Origin: Alphaproteobacteria bacterium
GTDB taxonomy: Bacteria > Pseudomonadota > Alphaproteobacteria > GCA-2731375
DNA: 11,083 bases
Direction: 5' to 3'
Assembly (NCBI GenBank): GCA_030746295.1
Contig: JASLMY010000172.1
Location: 1 to 11,083 of the forward strand
Made by a program: the position numbers and the translations under genes
The notes under the pieces: model-generated
Databases searched by the model: none
Seen by the model: only the letters and a program-made list of their open reading frames with translations
What the model was told of the DNA's origin: nothing
In this document: positions 5,998 to 11,083 of the stretch, piece by piece
Position numbering within the stretch: the first letter of the stretch is position 1
Layout of the letters: every line of letters starts with the position of its first letter

Positions 5998-6753
5998 ATG
6001 GAGAACGCGGCGATCGAGGCCTGGGGCCTGAGCAAGCGTTTCGGCCGCGTTCTCGCGGTCGACGGCATCGACCTCGCCGTCCCCCGGGGCGGCATCACGG
6101 CCTTGCTCGGCGGCAACGGCGCCGGCAAGACGACCACCATCGGCATGCTGCTGGGTCTGGTGCTGCCGAGCGCCGGCCGGGTTCGCGTGCTCGGCGTCGA
6201 CATGCTCGGCCGTCGCCATCGGGTGCTGGCGCGGATGAACTTCTCTTCGCCTTATGTCGATCTGCCCCATCGCCTGAGCGTGGCGGAGAACCTGCGCGTC
6301 TATGCCCACCTCTACGGCGTCCGGGGCGCCAAGGCGCGGGTCGAGGAAGTGGCCGAGCGGCTGGCGATCACCGACCTACTGGGACGTCGGACCGGCAGCC
6401 TCTCGGCCGGCCAGCGGACCCGGGTGGCGCTGGCCAAGGCGCTCGTCAACCGGCCCGAGGTGCTGCTGCTCGACGAGCCGACGGCCTCGCTCGACCCCGA
6501 TTCGGCGGACTGGATTCGCGATGACCTGGCCGCCTATCAACGCCAGAGCGGGGCCACGATCCTCTTGGCCTCACACAACATGGCCGAGGTGGAGCGGCTG
6601 GCCGACTTGGTGGTGATGTTGGGGCAGGGTCGGATCGTCGACCAGGGGTCGCCGGCGGCGCTGATCGCGCGCTATGGCCGCAACACCATGGAGGAGGTCT
6701 TTCTCGACATCGCCCGCGGCCGGGGCGAGGCCGACGGGCGGCGCGGCCGATGA
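5998..6753 (+). CDS. ABC transporter ATP-binding protein (ABC-2 type exporter)
   Basis: A 251-residue nucleotide-binding subunit. Walker A is GGNGAGKTT (38-46), the signature is LSAGQ (135-139), Walker B is VLLLDEP (155-161) and the switch His is 193 in LASHNM. The usual Q-loop region reads MNFSSPYVDLP (80-90), with Ser where Gln is expected; this seems a subfamily trait, since the surrounding residues are well formed. It powers the permease encoded next, with which it shares a 4-bp ATGA overlap. The ATG at 5998 is preferred to an in-frame GTG at 5980 because the domain begins a few residues later; no strong ribosome site supports either. The class resembles the NodI and drug or polysaccharide export groups, but the substrate cannot be read from sequence. 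The divergent regB neighbour does not prove a functional link. Confidence 0.9.
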   Translation: MENAAIEAWGLSKRFGRVLAVDGIDLAVPRGGITALLGGNGAGKTTTIGMLLGLVLPSAGRVRVLGVDMLGRRHRVLARMNFSSPYVDLPHRLSVAENLRVYAHLYGVRGAKARVEEVAERLAITDLLGRRTGSLSAGQRTRVALAKALVNRPEVLLLDEPTASLDPDSADWIRDDLAAYQRQSGATILLASHNMAEVERLADLVVMLGQGRIVDQGSPAALIARYGRNTMEEVFLDIARGRGEADGRRGR

Positions 6754-7574
6754 CCGTGCCCGAGCCGTTTCACCCCTTGATGCGACCCCCGCGCCGCGTT
6801 GCCGCCATGGTGCTGCGCTACCTCTACCTCTTGCGCGGCTCGTGGCCGCGAATCGTCGAGCTCGCCTATTGGCCGACGGTGCAGATGATCCTCTGGGGTT
6901 TCCTGACGCAATTCCTGGCCACCAATTCGTCTTACATCGCACAGAGTTTCGGCGTGCTGCTGTCGGCGGTGCTGTTGTGGGACATCCTCTTCCGCAGCCA
7001 GATCGGGCTCTCGATCTCCTTCTTCGAAGAGATGTGGTCGCGCAACTTGGGCCACCTCTTCGTCAGTCCCTTGCGGCCGACCGAGATGATCCTGGCGCTG
7101 ACCACGATCAGCGCCTTGCGCACGCTCATCGGCGCGGTGCCGGCGAGCCTCTTCGCGATCGTCTTCTTCGACTATTCGATCTACGGCCTGGGCCTGGCGC
7201 TGGTCGCCTTCTTCCTCAACCTGATGGTCTTCGGTTGGGCCGTCGGCCTGGCGGTCTCGGGCATGGTGCTGCGGCTGGGTCTGGGTGCCGAGAGCCTGGC
7301 CTGGGCCGCGATCTTCGCGCTCGCACCCTTGAGCGGCATCTACTACCCCATCGCCACCCTGCCGGAGTGGCTGCAGCCGCTCTCGTGGTGCCTGCCGTCG
7401 GCCTATGTCTTCGAGGGCATGCGCGAGGTGCTGATCGCCGGGCGCTTCGATGCCGGCCTGATGCTGGGGGCGGCCGGCCTCAACCTCCTCTACCTCGGCG
7501 CCGGCGGCGGCGTCTTCCTGGCCTGCTTCCGCGCCGCCCGCAAGCACGCGCTGCTGCTGCAGATTGGCGAGTAG
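6750..7574 (+). CDS. ABC-2 type transporter permease
   Basis: A 274-residue inner-membrane protein with about six hydrophobic helices (near 39-57, 64-86, 113-140, 144-170, 182-200 and 238-260). The segment APLSGIYYPIATLPEWLQP (192-210), followed by an aromatic-Pro stretch and a FEGMREV motif, is the conserved C-terminal signature of ABC-2 permeases such as NodJ-type exporters. The cytoplasmic loop with EEMWSRNLGHLFVSPLRP (93-110) is the coupling-helix region that contacts the ATPase. Its ATG overlaps the ATPase stop, so the two are coupled and probably assemble as a two-plus-two complex. The cargo is unknown. A short hairpin (7584-7601) follows the stop and may help end the transcript before pyrE. 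Confidence 0.9.
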   Translation: MTVPEPFHPLMRPPRRVAAMVLRYLYLLRGSWPRIVELAYWPTVQMILWGFLTQFLATNSSYIAQSFGVLLSAVLLWDILFRSQIGLSISFFEEMWSRNLGHLFVSPLRPTEMILALTTISALRTLIGAVPASLFAIVFFDYSIYGLGLALVAFFLNLMVFGWAVGLAVSGMVLRLGLGAESLAWAAIFALAPLSGIYYPIATLPEWLQPLSWCLPSAYVFEGMREVLIAGRFDAGLMLGAAGLNLLYLGAGGGVFLACFRAARKHALLLQIGE

Positions 7575-7583
7575 CGCTGGGGG

Positions 7584-7601
7584 CGGTCGGGCCCGCGACC
7601 G
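7584..7601 (+). terminator. GC-rich hairpin after the ABC permease gene
   Basis: CGGTCG (7584-7589) and CGACCG (7596-7601) are perfect inverted copies around a 6-nt loop, 10 nt after the permease stop. There is no following T-run, so a classical Rho-independent terminator is not supported; it could stabilise the 3' end of the exporter mRNA. Confidence 0.3.
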
Positions 7602-7658
7602 AAACCGGTTGCCGGCGCGGCGGATTTCGAAAGCACATTTCGCTGCGCCCGTGTTAGG

Positions 7659-7694
7659 GAGACCGCAAGGGTCTTGAATTGTCAGGAGGGTCTC
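7659..7694 (+). promoter_or_regulatory. pyrE leader with ribosome site and two alternative pairings
   Basis: AGGAGG (7684-7689) is a near-ideal ribosome site, 6 bp before the pyrE ATG. Upstream, GAGACC (7659-7664) can pair with GGTCTT (7670-7675, one G-U pair) as a small hairpin, or with the perfect complement GGTCTC (7689-7694), which would cover the ribosome site and the bases before the ATG. The two pairings exclude each other. The ribosome site is certain; the switch is inference and the stems are short. Confidence 0.4.
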
Positions 7695-7695
7695 G

Positions 7696-8280
7696 ATGAC
7701 GGCATCGGCCGGGAAGCTTGCAAGCGACGGGGCGGAGCGCCGCCGCCGTCTGGTCGACATCATCTCCAGGAAATCGCTTCTGAGCGGCGCCGAAATCCAG
7801 CTGACCTCGGGCCGCTCGAGCAGCTTTTACTTCGACATGAAGCCGACCCTCTTCGACCCCGAGGCAGCCGGCATCATCGCCGACCTGATCCTGGAGGCGC
7901 TGGCCGGGCGCGAGACCGACTTCATCGGCGGTATGGAGATGGGCGCGGTGCCGATCGTCGCCTGCGTCGCCGAGCGCAGCTTTCCAGACCGCCCGGTCGA
8001 GGGCTTTTTCGTCAGAAAGCAGGCCAAGGGGCATGGCACCAAGCGCCTCGTCGAGGGCATCCCCGAGGGCGCCCTCGCGGGCAAGCGCGTCGTTCTGGTC
8101 GAGGACGTGACGACCACCGGCGGCTCGGTCTTGAAGGCGGTCGAGGCGGCCCGGGGCGAGGGCGCCCGGGTCGACACCGTCGTCACCGTGGTCGACCGCC
8201 TGGAAGGGGCCGAGGCGGGCTTGGCGGCGCACGACCTCGCTCTCGTCTCGCTCCTCACCGCCAAGGACTTCGAGATCTGA
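7696..8280 (+). CDS. pyrE: Orotate phosphoribosyltransferase
   Basis: A 194-residue cytoplasmic enzyme that joins orotate to PRPP to give orotidine 5'-monophosphate, the fifth step of pyrimidine synthesis. The PRPP-binding loop VVLVEDVTTTGGS (132-144) is textbook. The catalytic flexible loop with Arg107, Lys108, Lys111 and His113 (FVRKQAKGHGTK) and the substrate-side FDMKP segment (46-50) are intact. Length is within the usual 190-215 range. The ATG at 7696 follows a strong AGGAGG. It stands alone on its strand here, without pyrC or pyrF next to it, and converges on the primase-polymerase gene with 17 bp between stops. Possible control is by the leader pairings noted upstream; no clear promoter hexamers were found in the 121-bp gap. 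Confidence 0.96.
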   Translation: MTASAGKLASDGAERRRRLVDIISRKSLLSGAEIQLTSGRSSSFYFDMKPTLFDPEAAGIIADLILEALAGRETDFIGGMEMGAVPIVACVAERSFPDRPVEGFFVRKQAKGHGTKRLVEGIPEGALAGKRVVLVEDVTTTGGSVLKAVEAARGEGARVDTVVTVVDRLEGAEAGLAAHDLALVSLLTAKDFEI

Positions 8281-8297
8281 GCCCGGCGCCCGGCCGC

Positions 8298-9077
8298 TTA
8301 CGCCTGCCGCCGGTGCAGGCGGGCGATGCTGGCGACCGTGCGCACGACCTCGTCCGCCGCCAAGGGCGGCCGGCAGCGGGCTTGATTCCAGCAGAGCAAC
8401 AGCTCGGTCGCCACCTCGACGTCGGCGCCGTGGAAGAAGAGGTGCCCGGCGAGCGAGGCGATGGTGTTGTTGCGCGCGCCTTCGCCCACGCCCTCGGCCA
8501 AGAGCGCCCGCCAATAGCGGACCGGGTGGCCGCGCGGCGGTGCCGTCTCGCCGAGCAGCAGGCGCAGCCAATTGGGCAGCGCCGCCAGCGCCGCCTCGTC
8601 GGGGCCATGGCCCGTGCGCCACGAGTAGGCGCCGCCCGAGGGGTGAATCGAGGGCGGCGCGACGACCAGGCCGCCCTCGGCCCGAACGTCGAGACCGGGG
8701 CGGAGCGCCACCCTGCCGGGCACCGTGCCGCCCGGGTGGCGGTAGTAGTAGTGGTGGCCACCGCCGCCGGTCGTGACTTCCAGTGTCTCCGCGGGTTCGG
8801 TGACCAGGGCGGCGAGGGACTCGCGTCCGCCGTGGCGGGGGTCGACGTCGAGGACCACGAGCTCGGAGATCGCGCCGGTGACGATGCCGACGTTGGCGTC
8901 GGGCCAGCGGGCGAACCAGGCCTCGATCTCAGGCGCTTCGGCGCGCCGCTCCTGCAGCTCGCGCCAGGCCACCAGCGGCCGCTTGTCGCGCGGCACCAGG
9001 GCCACGACCGACCAGCCGCGCCGGGCATAGTCGAGGGCGGCGTCCAGACAGCTGAACGTGTCGCCAGGCATCGCCAT
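8298..9077 (-). CDS. Stand-alone primase-polymerase (Prim-Pol, AEP type)
   Basis: A 259-residue protein of the bifunctional DNA primase/polymerase family. The N-terminal Prim-Pol domain (about 10-175) has DVD (77-79) as the first two metal carboxylates, a GGGGHHYYY nucleotide-contact motif (104-112), Asp130 as the likely third carboxylate in GLDVRAEGG, and APPSIHPSGGAYSW (140-153). A PriCT-like helical tail (about 185-256) shows GEGARNNTIASLAGHL (198-213) and PPLAADEVVRTVASI (237-251). No helicase domain is fused and none is encoded nearby, unlike plasmid or phage replication primases. The ATG at 9077 is chosen because AAAGGGGG precedes it; the frame runs on upstream with no family sequence. 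It is divergent from purH and convergent with pyrE. Base composition looks like its neighbours, so recent transfer is not evident. Enzyme class is confident; role unknown. Confidence 0.88.
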   Translation of the reverse strand: MAMPGDTFSCLDAALDYARRGWSVVALVPRDKRPLVAWRELQERRAEAPEIEAWFARWPDANVGIVTGAISELVVLDVDPRHGGRESLAALVTEPAETLEVTTGGGGHHYYYRHPGGTVPGRVALRPGLDVRAEGGLVVAPPSIHPSGGAYSWRTGHGPDEAALAALPNWLRLLLGETAPPRGHPVRYWRALLAEGVGEGARNNTIASLAGHLFFHGADVEVATELLLCWNQARCRPPLAADEVVRTVASIARLHRRQA

Positions 9078-9119
9078 TGCCCCCTTTCGCCGCCAATCTA
9101 GTGCGACCTTTCGCCACGC

Positions 9120-9139
9120 CGGTTGATTTGGCGCAACCG
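9120..9139. promoter_or_regulatory. Inverted repeat in the purH / Prim-Pol divergent region
   Basis: CGGTTG (9120-9125) and CAACCG (9134-9139) are perfect inverted copies with an 8-bp spacer, midway between the two divergent starts. The size and spacing suit a dimeric regulator site, but it matches no operator I recognise, including the enterobacterial PurR box. A chance occurrence in GC-rich DNA is possible. Confidence 0.3.
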
Positions 9140-9154
9140 CGTTCGCCGGCGGCC

Positions 9155-9184
9155 TTCCGACCTGCCGGGCGGCCGTGCTATATG
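9155..9184 (+). promoter_or_regulatory. Possible purH promoter
   Basis: TATATG (9179-9184) matches four of six -10 bases and would start transcription near 9191, with a 33-nt leader holding the AGGGG ribosome site (9212-9216). The -35 candidate TTCCGA (9155-9160) at 18 bp matches only three of six. The -10 lies in a small palindromic context (TGCCGGCA at 9183-9190). Weak call. Confidence 0.25.
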
Positions 9185-9223
9185 CCGGCAGCACACCACA
9201 CCACATAATTCAGGGGTCGTTCG

Positions 9224-10819
9224 ATGACCGCGCCAGACCTGGTTCCCGTCCGCCGCGCGCTCGTTTCCGTTTCCGACAAGACCGGACTGGCCGACTTCGC
9301 CGCCGCCCTCGACGCCATGGGCGTCGAGTTCGTCTCCACCGGTGGCACCGCCAAGGCGATCGCCGAGGCCGGCGCCGCGGTCACCGAGGTCGCCGAGGTC
9401 ACCGGCTTCCCGGAGATGATGGGCGGTCGCGTCAAGACGCTGCATCCGATGGTGCACGGCGGCATCCTGGCGCTCCGCGACGATGTCGAGCATCGGGCGG
9501 CGATGGAAGAACACGGCATCGGCGCCATCGACCTCGTGGTGGTCAACCTCTATCCCTTCGAGGCGACCGTGGCGGCGGGTGCCGATTACGCGACCGGAAT
9601 CGAGAACATCGACATCGGCGGCCCGGCGATGCTGCGCTCGGCGGCCAAGAACCACGCCTTCGTCACCGTCGTCACCGACCCGGCCGACTATGAGGCGGTC
9701 GTGGCCGAGTTGGCGGCAAACGACGGCGCCACCGGATACGCGCTGCGCCAGCGCCTCGCCGCCAAGGCCTATGCGGCGACGGGGGCTTACGACGCGGCGA
9801 TCTCGGGCTGGTTCCAAGAGCAGTTGGGCGACAGCGATCCCGAACGCCTGGTCCTGGCGGGCGCCCGTGTCGAGGTCTTGCGCTATGGCGAGAACCCGCA
9901 CCAGTCGGCGGCTTTCTATGCTTGCGCCGAGGCCCGGCCCGGCATCGCCACGGCGAGGCAGGTGCAGGGCAAGGCGCTTTCCTACAACAACCTGAACGAC
10001 ACCGACGCGGCCTACGAGCTCGTCGCCGAGTTCGCGCCAGAGGCCGGACCGGCCGTCGCCATCATCAAGCACGCCAACCCCTGCGGCGTCGCCCGGGCCG
10101 ACAGCCTGGAGGCGGCCTATCTGAAGGCGCTCGCCTGCGATCCGGTCAGCGCCTTCGGCGGCATCATCGCCCTCAACCAGCGGCTCGACGGTGCCACCGC
10201 GGCCCGCATCGCCGAGATCTTCACCGAGGTCATCATCGCGCCCGAGGCCGACGACGAAGCCTTGGGCGTCCTGGCCCGGAAGAAGAACTTGCGCCTGCTG
10301 CTGGCCGGCGCCTTGCCCGACCCGGTGGCCGGCGGGCGGCTGGTCAAGAGCCTCGCCGGCGGCCTGCTGGTGCAGTCGCGCGATGGCGCCAGGACCACGG
10401 CCGCCGATCTGAAGGTGGTCACCGAGCGGCAGCCGAGCGAAGCCGAGCTCGCCGACCTGTTGTTCGCCTTCACGGTCGCCAAGCACGTCAAGTCGAATGC
10501 CATCGTCTACGTCAAGGACGGCGCCACCGTCGGCGTCGGCGCCGGCCAGATGAGCCGGGTCGATTCCGCCCGCATCGCTGCCGTGAAAGCCGCCGATGCC
10601 GCCCAAGCCGCGGGCGAGAGCGAGAGCCGCACCGCCGGCTCGGCGGTCGCCTCGGACGCCTTCTTCCCCTTCGCCGACGGCCTTCTGGCCGCGGCCGAGG
10701 CCGGCGCCACATCGGTGATCCAGCCCGGCGGCTCGATGCGCGACGACGAGGTCATCGCCGCCGCCGACGCGGCCGGCCTCGCCATGGTCCTGACCGGCGT
10801 CCGTCACTTCCGGCACTGA
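9224..10819 (+). CDS. purH: Bifunctional AICAR formyltransferase / IMP cyclohydrolase
   Basis: A 531-residue cytoplasmic enzyme carrying out the last two steps of purine synthesis: formyl transfer from 10-formyl-tetrahydrofolate to AICAR, then ring closure to IMP. The N-terminal MGS-like cyclohydrolase domain (about 8-140) shows VSVSDKTGL (14-22), STGGTAKAI (38-46), GGRVKTLHP (67-75) and [17 protein letters not shown] (127-143). The formyltransferase part (about 205-531) has RYGENPHQ (220-227), catalytic Lys282-His283 in [14 protein letters not shown] (422-427), GQMSRVDS (441-448), DAFFPFADG (478-486) and the C-terminal VRHFRH. All expected motifs are present and the length is normal for the family. 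The ATG at 9224 follows AGGGG with suitable spacing. It is monocistronic in this window; a long hairpin begins 31 nt after the stop. Confidence 0.97.
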   Translation: MTAPDLVPVRRALVSVSDKTGLADFAAALDAMGVEFVSTGGTAKAIAEAGAAVTEVAEVTGFPEMMGGRVKTLHPMVHGGILALRDDVEHRAAMEEHGIGAIDLVVVNLYPFEATVAAGADYATGIENIDIGGPAMLRSAAKNHAFVTVVTDPADYEAVVAELAANDGATGYALRQRLAAKAYAATGAYDAAISGWFQEQLGDSDPERLVLAGARVEVLRYGENPHQSAAFYACAEARPGIATARQVQGKALSYNNLNDTDAAYELVAEFAPEAGPAVAIIKHANPCGVARADSLEAAYLKALACDPVSAFGGIIALNQRLDGATAARIAEIFTEVIIAPEADDEALGVLARKKNLRLLLAGALPDPVAGGRLVKSLAGGLLVQSRDGARTTAADLKVVTERQPSEAELADLLFAFTVAKHVKSNAIVYVKDGATVGVGAGQMSRVDSARIAAVKAADAAQAAGESESRTAGSAVASDAFFPFADGLLAAAEAGATSVIQPGGSMRDDEVIAAADAAGLAMVLTGVRHFRH

Positions 10820-10850
10820 GAATCTATTCGACTTGCGTCGACGCGCCGGG

Positions 10851-10920
10851 CCACCCGCTCCCCGGTTCCAACCACCCACAATTGGTTTCCTCGGGGCCGT
10901 TGGGACCGGGAAGCGGGTGG
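10851..10920 (+). terminator. Long near-perfect hairpin downstream of purH
   Basis: The arms 10851-10872 and 10899-10920 pair over 22 positions with one C/A mismatch (10860/10911) and one G-U pair (10867/10904), around a 26-nt loop. The outer arm is CCACCCGCT and its mate AGCGGGTGG. The following bases (TTCAGCCATTTT) give only a broken T-tract, so a classical Rho-independent terminator is doubtful. It may act as a terminator, a 3' mRNA stabiliser or a palindromic repeat element; the structure is certain, the function is not. Confidence 0.6.
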
Positions 10921-10979
10921 TTCAGCCATTTTCGAGAACGATCCGGGCCGGGGGCTCAAGCGCCGCTGTCGGACCCTAA

Positions 10980-11083
10980 ACCGGCTATTCGGTAGCTAGA
11001 GCAAATTCGGTTCGGTCAGAATCGTCTCGACGCCCCCCACCCTGGCCCTCCCCCACAAGGGGGGAGGGAAAGTTTGTTGCAGC
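10980..11083. repeat. Probable dispersed intergenic palindromic repeat (partial)
   Basis: The core is a perfect 9-bp hairpin: CCCTCCCCC (11046-11054) and GGGGGAGGG (11060-11068) around ACAAG, then AAAGTTTGTTG. The CTCCCC-ACAAG-GGGGAG pattern and the nearby TAGAGCAAATTCGG (10997-11010) resemble repeats I know to be common between genes in alphaproteobacterial genomes. That is recollection, not a search. The hairpin with its modest T-rich tail could also terminate transcription in either direction. No coding frame is convincing from 10820 to the window end, and the element may continue past the edge. Confidence 0.45.

Noticed and set aside
4412..6031. A 539-codon open frame antisense to regB and part of regA
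   Set aside because: Low-complexity, no recognisable domain, and opposite a certain regBA pair.
4023..6203. A 726-codon minus-strand frame that includes RegA
   Set aside because: Only the last 184 codons are real RegA; the rest reads regB and the divergent exporter region out of frame.
9098..10879. A 593-codon open frame antisense to purH
   Set aside because: It mirrors a fully conserved purH, is rich in Arg, Gly, Asp and Ala, and shows no domain; long antisense frames are expected in GC-rich DNA.
10820..11083. A tRNA or small coding gene in the final intergenic region
   Set aside because: No cloverleaf or T-loop consensus could be placed, and the only open frames are extensions of shadow frames from purH.

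Overview
The window is GC-rich DNA, tightly packed with genes on both strands, and looks like the chromosome of an alphaproteobacterium. The best evidence is a redox two-component pair that matches RegB/RegA (PrrBA, ActSR) almost motif for motif. A Rhodospirillales-type organism is plausible, but that is inference from gene content and style, with no phylogeny behind it. No rRNA, tRNA, CRISPR array, transposase or phage structural gene was seen.

Layout, left to right. A small NIPSNAP-family gene (106-429, +) converges on a tandem PilZ gene (463-1083, -). Further right on the minus strand are a VOC/glyoxalase-fold gene (1222-1653) and a bicupin gene (1673-2593). These last two are 19 bp apart and probably form an operon. 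Across a divergent intergenic region with a good sigma70-like promoter and a leader hairpin, a plus-strand gene (2781-4010) encodes what appears to be a GGDEF-EAL protein with both catalytic motifs lost. It converges on regA (4023-4577, -) and regB (4574-5908, -), which overlap by 4 bp. Divergent from regB is a two-gene ABC-2 exporter (5998-7574, +) with the same 4-bp overlap. Then come pyrE (7696-8280, +), a stand-alone primase-polymerase gene (8298-9077, -) and purH (9224-10819, +). The last 264 bases have no gene but hold a 22-position near-perfect hairpin and a GC-rich palindrome that resembles dispersed alphaproteobacterial intergenic repeats.

How the genes relate. pyrE and purH are core pyrimidine and purine synthesis genes. 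RegB/RegA is a global redox switch. The PilZ protein and the degenerate GGDEF-EAL protein both point to cyclic-di-GMP sensing, though they are not co-transcribed. The cupin and VOC proteins are both candidate metal-dependent enzymes and may act in one catabolic step of unknown substrate.

The items most worth a second look are the orphan archaeo-eukaryotic-type primase between two nucleotide synthesis genes, the doubly degenerate GGDEF-EAL protein, the long hairpin after purH, and two mutually exclusive pairings in the pyrE leader. None of these is proven to be a new system.
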